Source: Melanocharis versteri
Lineage: Eukaryota; Chordata; Aves; Passeriformes; Melanocharitidae
Assembly (NCBI GenBank): GCA_013397845.1
Contig: VZTG01007667.1
Location: forward strand, 337,729-401,728
Reading direction: 5' to 3'
DNA length: 64,000 nucleotides
The notes beneath the pieces were generated by a model. It saw only the letters and a program-made list of their open reading frames with translations. It made no database searches and was not told the DNA's origin. A program made the position numbers and the translations under genes. Shown here piece by piece: positions 12,081 to 22,417 of this stretch (positions are counted from its first letter, which is position 1; every line of letters begins with the position of its first letter).

Positions 12081-12634
12081 TGTTGTAATTCCTCTGTGCT
12101 CAGCACTGATGAGGCCAGACCTCCAATCCTGTGTCCAGTTCTGGGCCCCTCACTGCAAGAACGACATTGAGGTGCTGGAGCATGTCCAGAGAAGGGCAAT
12201 GAGACTGGTGAAGAGTCTGGAGCACAAGTCCTATGAGGAGCAGCTGAGGGAGCTAGGGCTGTTTAGCCTGGAGAAAAGGAGGCTCAGGGGTGACCTTATC
12301 ACTCTCTACAACTACCTGAAAGGAGGCTGTAGCCAGGTGAGGGTTGGTCTCTTCTTACAAGCAACCAGTGACAGGACAAAAAGTCATAGTGTCAAGATGT
12401 GCTGGGGAGGTTCACATTGGCCATCAGAAAGAATTTCTTCACTAAAGGTGTGGTCAAGCATTGGAATGGATTGCCCAGAAAGGCAAAGGAATCACCATCC
12501 CTGGAGGTGTTCAAGAAATGCCTGGAAGTGGCACTTAATGCCATGGTCTAGTTGATGAAGTGGTGTTTGTCAAAGTTTGGACTCGGTGATCTTGGAGGTC
12601 TTTTCTAACCCTAATAATTCTCTTATTCTGTGAG
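12081..12634 (+). mobile_element. CR1 LINE, 3' end with ORF2 C-terminus
   Basis: Plus-strand CR1 whose translation gives the reverse-transcriptase C-terminal block: MRPDLQSCVQFWAPHC, then LEHVQRRAMRLVKSLEHKS and LRELGLFSLEKRRLRGDLI. The open frame begins far upstream at 11905, but its first 55 or so residues are unrelated host sequence. It passes the normal CR1 stop region by frame drift and closes at 12555. The 3' untranslated part is present and ends in the typical short ATTCT-rich tail near 12634. The copy is 5'-truncated, as most CR1 insertions are, and is not a gene. The upstream boundary is good to about 10 bases. Confidence 0.9.
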
Positions 12635-12638
12635 ACTA

Positions 12639-12880
12639 GCGAAGCCAGGTTGTGCCGGGAAGATTTAGATTGGACATTAGGAAAAGTTTCTTTACAGAAA
12701 GGATGATCAAGTATTGAAATAGACTACACAGGGAAGTAGTGGAATTGCCATCTCTGGAAGTGATTAAACATTTATAGATGTAGTGCTTATGGACATGGTT
12801 TAGTGGTGGACCTGACACTGTTGGGCTAATGGTTAGACTTGATCATCTTGGAGGTCTTTTCCAACTTTGATGATTCTCTG
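12639..12880 (+). mobile_element. Second CR1 3' end, head-to-tail
   Basis: Directly after the previous copy the CR1 3' region starts again: a block beginning with the AGATTTAGATTGGACATTAGG motif of CR1 3' regions, then CATCTCTGGAAGTGATTAAAC, then GATCATCTTGGAGGTCTTTTCCAAC and a terminal TGATTCTCTG. It duplicates the last ~240 bases of the upstream copy in the same orientation but is clearly diverged from it. That points to two separate insertions or an old duplication rather than a recent tandem copy. Confidence 0.85.
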
Positions 12881-13055
12881 GTCTCCTCCATGGGCTGCAG
12901 AGGAATCTCTGCTTCTGTGCCTGTAGTAGCTCCTCCCTACCTTCACTGACCTTGAGGTTTGCAGGGCTGTTTCTCACCCTTTTTTTTTTTTCCCCTCGAG
13001 AAACACACTGCTGTACAACATTTTGCCCCCTCTTGAATATATTTTCCCATATACA
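12881..13055 (-). mobile_element. Fragment of LTR-like repeat (same family as 18722-19696)
   Basis: The plus strand reads CATGGGCTGCAGAGGAATCTC, then a CACTGACCTTG...GCAGGGCTGTTTCTC block. It matches the 19350-19560 part of the larger minus-strand element in order and spacing (CATGGGCTGCAG / GGGGAATCTCTGCTC / TGACCTTGCTGTCTGCAGGGCTGTTTC). The fragment is cut on the left by the CR1 end and fades out near 13055. The orientation is minus, as judged from that match. Confidence 0.65.
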
Positions 13056-13400
13056 TATACAGTTTATTGCTGCAACCAATACAACAGACAATCAAAATTC
13101 AGTGCTCAAGGAAGTTTAATACCATGTTTCATGCTTCAATATTGTGCATGGCTTCCCCATCCTTGTTGATAACCTCCATTGTTTTTCTCTCTCTTCTGAA
13201 GCCAAAGAGGGACTGAAGATTCCTTCATGAGAAAGGGAAGTAGGGTGAAGAAGTCAGAGACCAAAACCAAGTAGACAGATGACTGAGCACAGAGCATTGC
13301 TAGGTGAGGGGAAAACTGTTTGGACCAACAGAATAATACTACAAGAAGGTATATGGGTAGTTTTCATTGTTTTGGATAATTTACAGGAAGAAATCAAGTG
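13056..13400. other. Unassigned spacer between LTR-like copies
   Basis: About 345 bases with no recognisable repeat or gene. It could be a diverged remainder of the neighbouring elements. Confidence 0.4.
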
Positions 13401-14158
13401 TGTTGCCTGCACTGAGTATAAGTGACAAGGGCTTGGCTGCTGTGAGGGGAGTGTGGGACTGTCTGGTACTGAACAGAGCCAGCTCCAGCCTTCTCCAACA
13501 GATCCTCTGCAAGGCACAGCTGAGCTCATCATTGATACCAGTGACAACTCTGAGAAACTGTATGCCGGAAACTTCTGACTGACTCACAGAAGAGTGGTTG
13601 AAAAAACAGAAGATTGATGAACAACCCAAGGTCAGTGGTAAAGGAGAGTGGTGAGGTACACCAGGTGCCAAAGCAGAAATTCCCTTAAAGCCCATGGAGA
13701 AGAACATGGAGAAGCAAGTTTTTCCCCTGCAACACAAAGACAACCACTCTAGAGCAGATATCCACATTGCAGTTTCTATAGGACCCCACACTGGACCAAC
13801 TGGACATTCCTTAAAAAGAGCCTGAGGAGAGCTCATTCTGGAGCAGGCTCCTCTTGAAGGACTGTAGTGCGTGGAGAAGACTCACACTGGAGCTTAGGAA
13901 AAGTATGAGGAGGAAGGAGTGGCAGAGAGGATCTATTCTGAACTGACTGCATATCCCCCATGAACAGAAGGAAGTTGAGCCCTATAGACCGCAGGGGGGA
14001 AGAATTTAAGCGTATGATTACAGCTGGTAAGTGCTCTCCCTGCCTTTTTCTCAGTCTACAAGCTTTTGTTTTATTTTCCTTCCCCTGTACTGTTAAGGAA
14101 GAGAAGTGAGAGAGCAGCTGGGTTGGTGTTGGAAGCTGGCCAAGGTCAACCCACCATA
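13401..14158 (+). mobile_element. LTR-like avian ERV repeat, plus strand
   Basis: This is the same LTR-like family as 18722-19696 but on the plus strand. Shared landmarks in order are: GTGACAAGG near the start, AGAGCCAGCTCCAGC, an AGCCCATGGAGAAG...CTGGAGCAGG block, GTGTGGGAGG-like purine-rich sequence before the middle, a CTACAAGCTTTTGTTTTATTTTCC block near the end, and the terminal GCTGGCCAAGGTCAACCCACCATA ending at 14158. The last segment corresponds to the reverse complement of 18722-18745. Target duplications are not visible and the left boundary is approximate. Open frames within (13367-13836 on either strand) are chance readings of the repeat. Confidence 0.62.
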
Positions 14159-16734
14159 TAGTTACCCAAGTGGCACAATGACTACTTCTGTATTCCCCAC
14201 CCTTCCCATGTGAGTATGCCTGCCTGATCTTGTGCTAGGTAGGTAAATGCATGTAGTAGAGATTAAGAAAGTATTTAGATACACTTCCCCTCTGCTTTAT
14301 ATTATACACAGTAATCCAAAACTTTGTTTACATATACCAGGCGCATGAAAAATATATCACCTGACTTGAAACCCACTCCTCTCCCACACATGAAGGTAGA
14401 TTTATCCTCTGTTTTAAGAACAATATTTAAAGCCGATTGCACAGTAAGTGCATAATGACCAATTTGGAGAAGTAACGTGAAATTTTAAGCCTGATTCCCT
14501 ACTCCTTTGTCCATAATGTGATGAAATGCGCCACAGCAAAGAGGACAGACCACAGGGAAAATGAAAAGTAACCAAATGCAGCTTCCCATCTTTAGCTGCA
14601 AGCTGGGTTTTTCAATTAGATACCGTAAAAAGATCTATATGAATCTGAGTGGTAGCACTATTAACACACTGCTAAATTAAAAATTATTTATATTGGTCAT
14701 CTTAAATGCAAGCAAAATATTTTTTACCCACTGGGGGAAGAAAGACTGTCTTTTCTTAAAATGTGTTCAGCCTAATCCCTGGTCGGGGACTCTACAGATT
14801 ACCACAATTCAAATGTTGAATCATAATAATTATGTTAGAGAATTAAAAAACAGTATTGGGACTAATTTTGTACCCTTCCACTTGAAAATCCAGGCTCCCT
14901 TAGTTATCTTCAGTCAAGCCATACAAGACTCAGAGGGAGTCATAAAAAGAACTAAAAATAACCTTACATAGCTTTTCTAGGCATAAAAATGTCATACTTT
15001 AACCTCAGAATCTTCCTGGGATAGAATTAAATTCGGTGTCTGTCCCACTTGGACAATGAAAAATTTATTTTCTCAAACCTGCTTGTTAGAATTAGTTTTT
15101 GTGTACAATTAAGTGCACATAATCATCTTTAAACTTTGTGTTGGCTCGTAAATAACCTGACAGTGTGAGCAGGTGTCAGGAAGGGATGCACGAGTGCAAT
15201 GAGTCATAAGGCAGCAAAGTGGCAGGTATTCATGAGGGCAAGAAAAATAGGGCTCTTCAGTAAGAGTGTGAAAGTCAGTATATTTCATAATAGACTTCAG
15301 ACCCGAACTGTGTTGACTTTATTCATCATAATTAAAATTATTTTACATAAAAAGGGAGGATGCTTTTATGTTAAACCATGATAACCTCTATGTAAAACAT
15401 CTCAAAGTTTAAACAGCAAAACAATGTGATTTATGTTTCTTAAAGATAAACTTTTGCTTCCTCCATGTGAGGGCTGTTCACCCTAGTTTTCTGTTACTAA
15501 AAGTCCTTTGAAGTAGTGGAGTTACGGCAACCAAAAATGTTAATGATGAGGAAAATTAACTCCTTAGTAGAGTCTATATCCTGAAATATCCAAAATTAAT
15601 ATGTCCTCAAAATAGAATATTAGGAAGCACTGCAAAATGAATGTGTTCTTTTTTTAAATTAAAATTATGTTGTAATGTTATCTATTCATCAATTCTAATA
15701 ACAATTGTTGTAATCCTGAAAAAGTACTCTAGAACCATTTACTTGAAAAAAATTTTAAAAAAGCAAATCAGAAGAGAAAGATTGGACAGAAGAAGTTGCA
15801 CAATATGTCTTTGAAGGACAATCTTATGCTCATAACACAAAACAAGAAATACTTCATACATTCATGCACCATGGCAATTCTATAAACTTCTGTTTTCGAT
15901 TTCATTGTATTTTGTAACTCTCAAAATGAATCGATATTCTTCAATTGTTCTTCATTTTCATTTTGAAAGAGAGAAAAAATTTCCTGCATGAAAATACTCC
16001 ACAACAAATACCAGGATTGTCTTCATAAAAAAGACACTTTCAAATCAAACACAATTATTATCAGATCCATATTAGATTCTGGTACTTTTACATTTTGATT
16101 AGCATCAACTTTGTTGTATTGAAGAGTTTTATTCTGCCGGTTGTAAAGTAACAGTTATTATTGTGTTGGATTTTATGATCTCATACATGACACACAAAGT
16201 AATACAAATAAGCATGTTTCTTTGGGCTGAATAGAAAACGTGTACTTCATAGAGCCTTGATAGATCCTTCCCCTGTCAAGATAAATAGAAGTACTTAGAA
16301 TCTTCAAAGCATATAAAAATATTGAGTTGTGAGGGATGTTTTCTCGCAATCTTCTTCTTAAAAACAACCCCAAATCCACACCTAAACCAAAATCTACAAA
16401 ATGTACACATTAGGTGGGAGATATTCATAGTAAGGTTTGAACAAATTATTTACTTACAGAGCACTGCATTTACACTTTGATTTTAAATTTCTCTGGGCTT
16501 CAATGTCTTTTTGGAGTAGTTTAGGCTTTTTGGGTGTTAGTGGGGCTTTTTTGTCGTTGTTGTTGTTTGGGGGTGTTTTTTGTGAAAGAAAAATCTTTGT
16601 AATTTTAAAAGAAAATGAACGTATGCAATGATCTTGAGGAAGAATATTTAAGTATGCTTTCTTTTTGAAACTTTGAAACTGTAACACTCCGAGACTTTCT
16701 TAAAGCATTCAGGGTTTTTTTCTTTTATATTTTG

Positions 16735-16797
16735 GTGCTGTTTTGGTTTTGGGTTTGTGGGGTTTTTTTGGGTTTGGTTTTTTTTTTTTTTTGGTTG
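16735..16797 (+). repeat. T/G-rich low-complexity tract
   Basis: Runs of T broken by GG, GGG and GGGG, ending in a poly-T of about 14. Four G-runs within about 30 bases could form a weak two-tetrad quadruplex. Confidence 0.7.
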
Positions 16798-17165
16798 ATC
16801 CTGGGAATTAGGCAATCTTGAAAAAATGAAGGTCCTGATTTTATAAGAGCTTATTACTTGTAATAATTTCCATCTGTAGAAAGGGAATACAATGTTAGCT
16901 TCTACAGAATAGATATGGGGGTGAGGGATGTTCAGTCAGTTATGTCAGGGCAGTGTGTTGCATTAATTTTGACGTCTTATGCCACAGTCATAATAAAGGG
17001 TTTTAATGAACACAACCTGCAGTCAAAACTGCAACAATTAAAAACCAGGTAGATCCAGCACTTCCACTGAATCCATTAACCTGACTTTGATGTTTGACTT
17101 GGGTTCTGACTTGTGGAGGAGATTATAGCTAGAATGATGTGAAAGAAGACGAGAAAGCAAAATTT

Positions 17166-17188
17166 TTATATATATACACACACACACA
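17166..17188 (+). repeat. (TA)n(CA)n microsatellite
   Basis: About four TA units followed by six CA units. A short, ordinary dinucleotide repeat. Confidence 0.8.
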
Positions 17189-18721
17189 TGTATGAATTTA
17201 TTAATGCTACTCCTACAAACACCCTTCCTAATGTATGCAGCTTTCCACCACTGCCAAGCATCTGCATCTAAAGATCTAATCAATTGGAACATATATTTAC
17301 TGTTATTCAATTTGCGGGGATACCATGGGGATCAATTTATCACAAATTGTTCATTGATTTCCATAATTGACATGCTTCCTCCAAATCATGCAAATGGCAA
17401 TTACATTACTAGGGGCTTTAGTATTTTGAACTACTTTGTATCAAAGAAAACAGGATAAATAAATGAACACTAGCACTATTTCTGGTATTATTTTGGCTCT
17501 TTTTCTTGACAGTGATAATACAGCATGAATCATTGCAAGTATCTGAAAACAGTGTATACCTTAGCTATCTGTCTAGAGGTTATGTGAAAGTCAAAAGAGC
17601 CTTGACCTATTTGCTCGCAAGTATGAACTTTTAAAGGCATATGTGATATCCTAGGGTGTTTTCTTAGCTTTTATCTGCCAGTTGACAGCCCAAGAGTCAC
17701 CACTGGTTTTCTTTGACCTATCAGCCACTTACACTGAAAATCTTGCGGTCAAACAGGAAAAAACCCAAGAACATATATTTTATATGACTGAAATACTTAT
17801 AGTTCATCCAAATACTTATTATCACTTCGGATTCAATTCTTACAGAACAACAACAACAGCAAAACAAACAGAAAAGATAAAATTAGTACTGTTTTAGGGG
17901 GAAAAATAAGTTTTATAGTAGGCAGCAGTTCTTTGTTCTCTTGATTGTCCCTGAAATGTGTTTCATCCAACTCTACATATGAGGTTATTTAACTGACTCT
18001 TTGTGAGCTGTTTAAAGATGTAATATCTCCAGTCCTAGTCTGTGCTTCCGGCATTGTATCTTGCGTCTACTCCCCCTTTAAAGTATTGTCTGTTCCTGTT
18101 TTTCAAGGCTTCTGCTGTCCTAATAGACCTGTATTTCTCTGTACTACACCGCTGCATTAGAGTTATAAAGGTACCATTCTGAAAAAAATAGTTACTTGTT
18201 TCTCCTGTTAAATGTAGGACCATGGTTCTGTCCTACAAACATAAGCAGAAAAAAAAGATAAAAAAAACCCCAAACAAACAAACAATCAAAAAATCAAACA
18301 GATTAACTGTAGCTAAAAAGTTACAAATGAACCGTGTAAAAATGAAGTTCTTGGGTTTTAAAAGAAGTTGATGCAAAGAAAGTCTGACAAGTCTCATTCC
18401 TGAGGCCTTTCAGAAGCTGTACTGAGACTGTGGCCTGTTACTCAGTGTCAATATTGTATTACTCGTCTACATTACTCCACTGCCTGAAATGAGGTCACCT
18501 CCATTTAGGGGTTGCTGGGGGTGTTCAGTGGTCTTCTCAGCATCTAGCAGAGTCTAACATGTCCATGCATCTCATTCCAGCCAGTTGACTATGCCATTAT
18601 TTTTCTGGTATGTTCTGTGGTAGCTATGTAGTGCTTAGTACAACTGTCTCAAACAGCAATTTAGTATCATTTGAGGTATCCTGGACAATGAATCTACTGT
18701 CTACCTATCAGTGTAGGGCAG

Positions 18722-19696
18722 TATGGCGAGCTGACCTTGGCTGGCCATGAGGTGCCCACCAATTCTCCCCCTCCCCAACAGAACAGCGGAGAAAATACTA
18801 CAAAAAGCTCATGGGATAGATAAGGACAGGGAGATCACTCTGCTGTTATTGACACTGGCAAAGTAGACATGTCTAGGGGAAGATTATTTTGTTGTCAATT
18901 AATAACAGGGTAGTACAATAAGAAAATAAAAACAAATCTAAAAACGCAGGTTCCCTCAACCCCTCCCTGTTTTCTAGTCTTAACTTCACTTTGGATTCTT
19001 CTACCTCTTCCCCTTTGAATTGTCCAGGGAGGTGAGGTCACTTTGGATTCTTCTACCTCTTCCCCTTTGAATTGTCCAGGGAGGTGAGGAATGGCAGTTG
19101 TGGACAGTTCATCATAGGTTTTCTCTTCTGTTCCTTCCTCCTCACACTCTTCTCCTGCTCCAGCATGAGGTCCCTGCTCCAGAATGCAGTCCTGCACCAG
19201 TGTGAGCCCCAGGAGCTCACAAGTCATGCCAGAAAAACTGCTCTTACGCGTGCTCCTCTCCACAGGCTGCAGCTTCCTTCAGGGCGCTTCCACCTGTTTC
19301 ATCATGGGTCCCTCCTTGGTCTGCAGAGGGATATCTGCTCCGCCATGGACTGCCATGGGCTGCAGGGAAAAAACTTGTGTAGTCATGAGCTTTGCCAGGG
19401 GCTGCAGGGGAATCTCTGCTCTTCCCTCCCTCTTCTTAAATGACCTTGCTGTCTGCAGGGCTGTTTCCCTCATATTTTCTCCTTCCTCTCTCACAGTTGC
19501 TGTTGTGCAGTGTTTTATATCCCTTCTTATATATGCTATCACAGAAGCACTATCGATGTCACTGATAATCTCAGCTTTAGATCCCCCTTGGAGCTAGCTG
19601 GAACTGGCTCTGTCAGACACAGCAGGGCAAGCTTCTCACAAAAGTCACTTTTGCAGCCTTTGCACTACAAAAACTTTGTCACATAAGCTGGATACA
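18722..19696 (-). mobile_element. LTR-like avian ERV repeat, minus strand
   Basis: About 975 bases and GC-richer than its surroundings. On the minus strand it starts TGTATCCAGC (19696 downward) and ends GGTCAGCTCGCCATA (18722). It carries an internal TATA-like TATATAT at 19528-19534, a block with repeated CTGGAGCAGG-type units, and a late ATGAGCTTTTTGTAGTATTTTC block before the terminus. These features, and the shared order with the copies at 12881-13055 and 13401-14158, indicate one interspersed family with LTR architecture. I recognise the sequence type from other bird genomes but cannot give a family name. The final CA is mutated to TA, and target duplications are not evident. Several open frames on both strands (18895-19597) are chance readings of the element. 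Confidence 0.65.
18986..19089 (-). repeat. Exact 52-bp tandem duplication in LTR-like element
   Basis: The 52 bases starting TCACTTTGGATTC at 18986 are repeated without change from 19038, apart from the last junction base. Identity between the units, inside an otherwise diverged element, suggests the duplication is younger than the insertion. Confidence 0.9.
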
Positions 19697-20115
19697 AGGA
19701 GTGAAGGTTTCCATACAGTCTGCATCACATCTGCCAGTGCCAAGGAGATGTCTCAGATACTCCAGGTCATTTTAATTAGCGCTTGACACTTACAGTAGGG
19801 CAAACATACAAAGCCTATAGGCAATATGAAAACTTTTCAGCTGGCCAAGCATATTTGATGCTGAGACAGGTAACTCAGGAAGCTCAGTTGGCTCAGTTGT
19901 TGATTAGAGGTTTAGTTCACTTGCCTTAACTTTGGAGACCAGTGCTGTTTTAGATACTCGGCAGAAACACAAGATGTCACAGGACAGTTGCCAGATATCA
20001 TAGAGGATGCACAGAAACAAAGTATTTGATAACCAGCAGTGGAGGCTAATCCTGGAAGATTTGAATACTGTAGGTGCCTTGAAATAAGAAGAGATATATT
20101 TCTCCTTTTTTTGTT
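19697..20115. other. Unique DNA upstream of hexamer array
   Basis: No recognisable gene or repeat. The long minus-strand frame ending here (19904-20323) is mostly polylysine from the adjacent repeat. Confidence 0.55.
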
Positions 20116-20138
20116 GTTTTTTCTTTTTTTTTCTTTTC

Positions 20139-20308
20139 TTTTTCTTTTTCTTTTTCTTTTTCTTTTTCTTTTTCTTTTTCTTTTTCTTTTTCTTTTTCTT
20201 TTTCTTTTTCTTTTTCTTTTTCTTTTTCTTTTTCTTTTTCTTTTTCTTTTTCTTTTTCTTTTTCTTTTTCTGTTTTTGTTTTGTTTTTGTTTTTGTTTTC
20301 TTCTCCAT
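20139..20308 (+). repeat. (CTTTTT)n hexamer array with GTTTT tail
   Basis: About 22 nearly perfect CTTTTT units run from 20139 to 20270, followed by interrupted GTTTTT/GTTTT units to about 20308. T-rich, less regular sequence leads in from about 20105. The plus strand is pure pyrimidine over the array. Because six is a multiple of three it leaves open frames (Leu-Phe repeats on plus, polylysine on minus) that are not genes. Such long pure arrays are usually length-polymorphic and are prone to assembly collapse. Confidence 0.95.
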
Positions 20309-20309
20309 C

Positions 20310-22373
20310 CCCCCCTTCCCCAATAATTAATTACAGCACTAAGCTTATTAAAATTAGAAGAGGTTATACATCTCTTCCATTTTAGAAGAGTACTCTAACC
20401 ACCAAGTCATAAAATCAGGCTTACATATGCCTAGTTAATGTTTAATTATCTTATGCATAGTGGAGCATCTTTGGCAGAAGGAATTGAGAGGATATCTCTC
20501 TCCTGGATAATCTTCAGAATAATAATTAGTTAATCTCAACGGAAATGGAGTCTCAGGTCCTTGAATTCAAGAAGAAAGTAAGCCTACGTCTGTCATGTCC
20601 TTCATGATCGCTATCATCATGAAGCTGTTGAATGAAAAGGTGATAAGACTACTACCAAGCTTTTTAAAGAGAAACAAGGAACAGGTTCTATATTTGATCC
20701 ATGCTAGGCGGTTGAAACTGTCCTAGACATTACTAGCTTGCACAAGTGTTCTTCCCTCTCCCCAGTGAGTTTGCTACAATAATACAATACATAGAAAATA
20801 ATGATGTTTGAAGAGATAGACTGGTCTTGAGCAACTTTCTTTGTGTTAGGAACCAGTAAGTCATCCCAGTAATGAACGACATTTCTGTCAGACACTTTTT
20901 CCTACTATCATATTTTTATTGCATGCAGTATAAAGGGGGAAAGACCATTCATATGAAACTTCCTTTGTGAGCCTCATGACTTATTATCAGAAATTTATTC
21001 AACATATTACTTTGTTTGAAGACACTGGCAAAATATAAACTGCTTTGTAAAACAACACATCAAATATTTAAAATCCTTTTTCATACATTAAATATAATCT
21101 TGTAACTTTATGTTCCTAATTCTTCAGTGTCTAATGTACTGTGATTATTTGCATCTACAGAAAATTAGTGTACAGTGGAAGAAGCATTGCATTATCTTCA
21201 TCTGCTAGTGTCTACTCTTACTTTGTTTAGGAATGAAAAACTACAGGAGACAAAGAGAAGATTATGTTCCCTCAATCTGGTTCTGTAGTATCTCCCAAGA
21301 ATTTGTATTAGATCTTGAAATAATGGATGAGAAGGCTCGAGAAACATTAGTCAATATTGTCAACATACAAGGAATCACCAAGGCAAGGTATTATATCCAT
21401 ATTTCATTAAGATAAAAATAGTTCCTTTACACTAAAAACTTGTGAAGATTGATCACTGGAGGCAAACTTCTTTATGAAAGAGATTTTCAGAGGTATAAAT
21501 AATTTTATGCTTCCAATTTCCATTTACTTTCAATAGGAATTGGGTGTCTGGCTGGTCTTTGTGTCTTACAAAAGTTGTAAGTGGCGGTTGCTTTTTTTTC
21601 TATATCCTATCATCCAGTCATGTCAATAAAATTTGTCATTCATATAATCAATCAGGTAATTTTTGAAAATTATTGAGTGATGAACTGTTATATATATTTT
21701 TAAGATTGCTATAAGAGTATTCCATGTAATCAACAGACTCATCTTACTCTAATAAAGGATCTTAGTGACAAGAAATGTATGAAATGTCTATTTTAATCTA
21801 ATCTGCTTTAATGTAATCCGGTACTTCTGGGAAAGATTGCTTTATGGCCATTTACTGACTTCATTTCCTATGTATGAATCCAGAATAGTGGTGAGCAAGC
21901 AATAAAATCAAGATACAGAATAGATACCTAGTTCAGAGGATTCAAAGACTGTGAAAACGCATGATTCAAGCGATAGAGAGGAACCAAAAAATGAAAGTGG
22001 GAGTGAAATCTACCACATTGTTGCACAGCCACATAGAATATGCTACTAAGTAGCATAATGTATACTTTTTTTAATCCCCAAGGGATAGAGCATGCAGGGG
22101 GCATCTTTTCTTCAGCACAGCATTAATTTCCACTGATTTTTCTGTGACCATACATGAGAGTCAGACAGTGCAAAAAAGGAGTCAACAGTGACTGATGTCA
22201 CACGCTTTTAGTCAGAAGTTCAAAAGGGATGTAAATGAATAATAATAAAAAATGTTTTTAAAAAAATCATCTGAGATTAGACCAGTAATATTGTTTCCCT
22301 TTTTATCCCTTCTTAAATAAGAAGAGGAATCTTTGTGAATGACGTAATGATTTTGCACAGTCAGTTGACTGGG
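20310..22373. other. AT-rich unique DNA
   Basis: Apart from the possible exon at 21231-21387, I see no gene. AATAAA occurs at about 21625, but such hexamers are frequent in AT-rich DNA. Confidence 0.5.
21231..21387 (+). other. Possible internal exon (157 nt)
   Basis: The acceptor-like TACTCTTACTTTGTTTAG ends at 21230. A donor-like CAAG|GTATTA follows at 21387/21388. Between them one frame is open throughout: two bases complete an upstream codon, then about 51 codons starting MKNYRRQREDYVPS and including LDLEIMDEKARETLV, which is charged and not low-complexity. A second frame is open only for the first third. I recognise no domain. The donor lacks the preferred A at +4 and G at +5 (reads GTATTA). 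It may be a coding exon, a lncRNA exon or chance. If unspliced, the frame would stop at 21413-21415. Confidence 0.2.
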
Positions 22374-22417
22374 GTTTTTGTTTTTGTTTTTGTTTTTGTT
22401 TTTGTTTTTGTTTTTTT
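22374..22417 (+). repeat. (GTTTTT)n hexamer array
   Basis: Seven GTTTTT units ending in a T run. It opens the Val-Phe-repeat frame 22335-22727, which is not a gene. About 60 bases downstream (22473-22515) is an A/C-rich CAAACAAA-type tract on the same strand, so the two are partly complementary. Confidence 0.93.

Larger units (their letters stand above)
14159..18721. other. AT-rich unique DNA with T/G and A/C tracts
   Basis: No recognisable gene. It contains a T/G-rich low-complexity region (about 16505-16800), a short TA/CA microsatellite (17166-17188) and an A/C-rich tract (about 18252-18300). The 14693-14971 open frame (92 codons) has no identifiable domain. Confidence 0.55.

Noticed and set aside
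11905..12555. 216-codon open frame, the longest in the window
   Set aside because: Its middle is the C-terminal end of CR1 ORF2, the start is unrelated host sequence and the end has drifted out of frame. It is a LINE remnant, not a gene.
18895..19597. Overlapping frames of 87-137 codons on both strands
   Set aside because: Readings of the LTR-like repeat; the same peptide style recurs wherever this bird repeat occurs.
19904..20326. Long frames with polylysine or Leu-Phe repeats
   Set aside because: Translation of the CTTTTT hexamer array.
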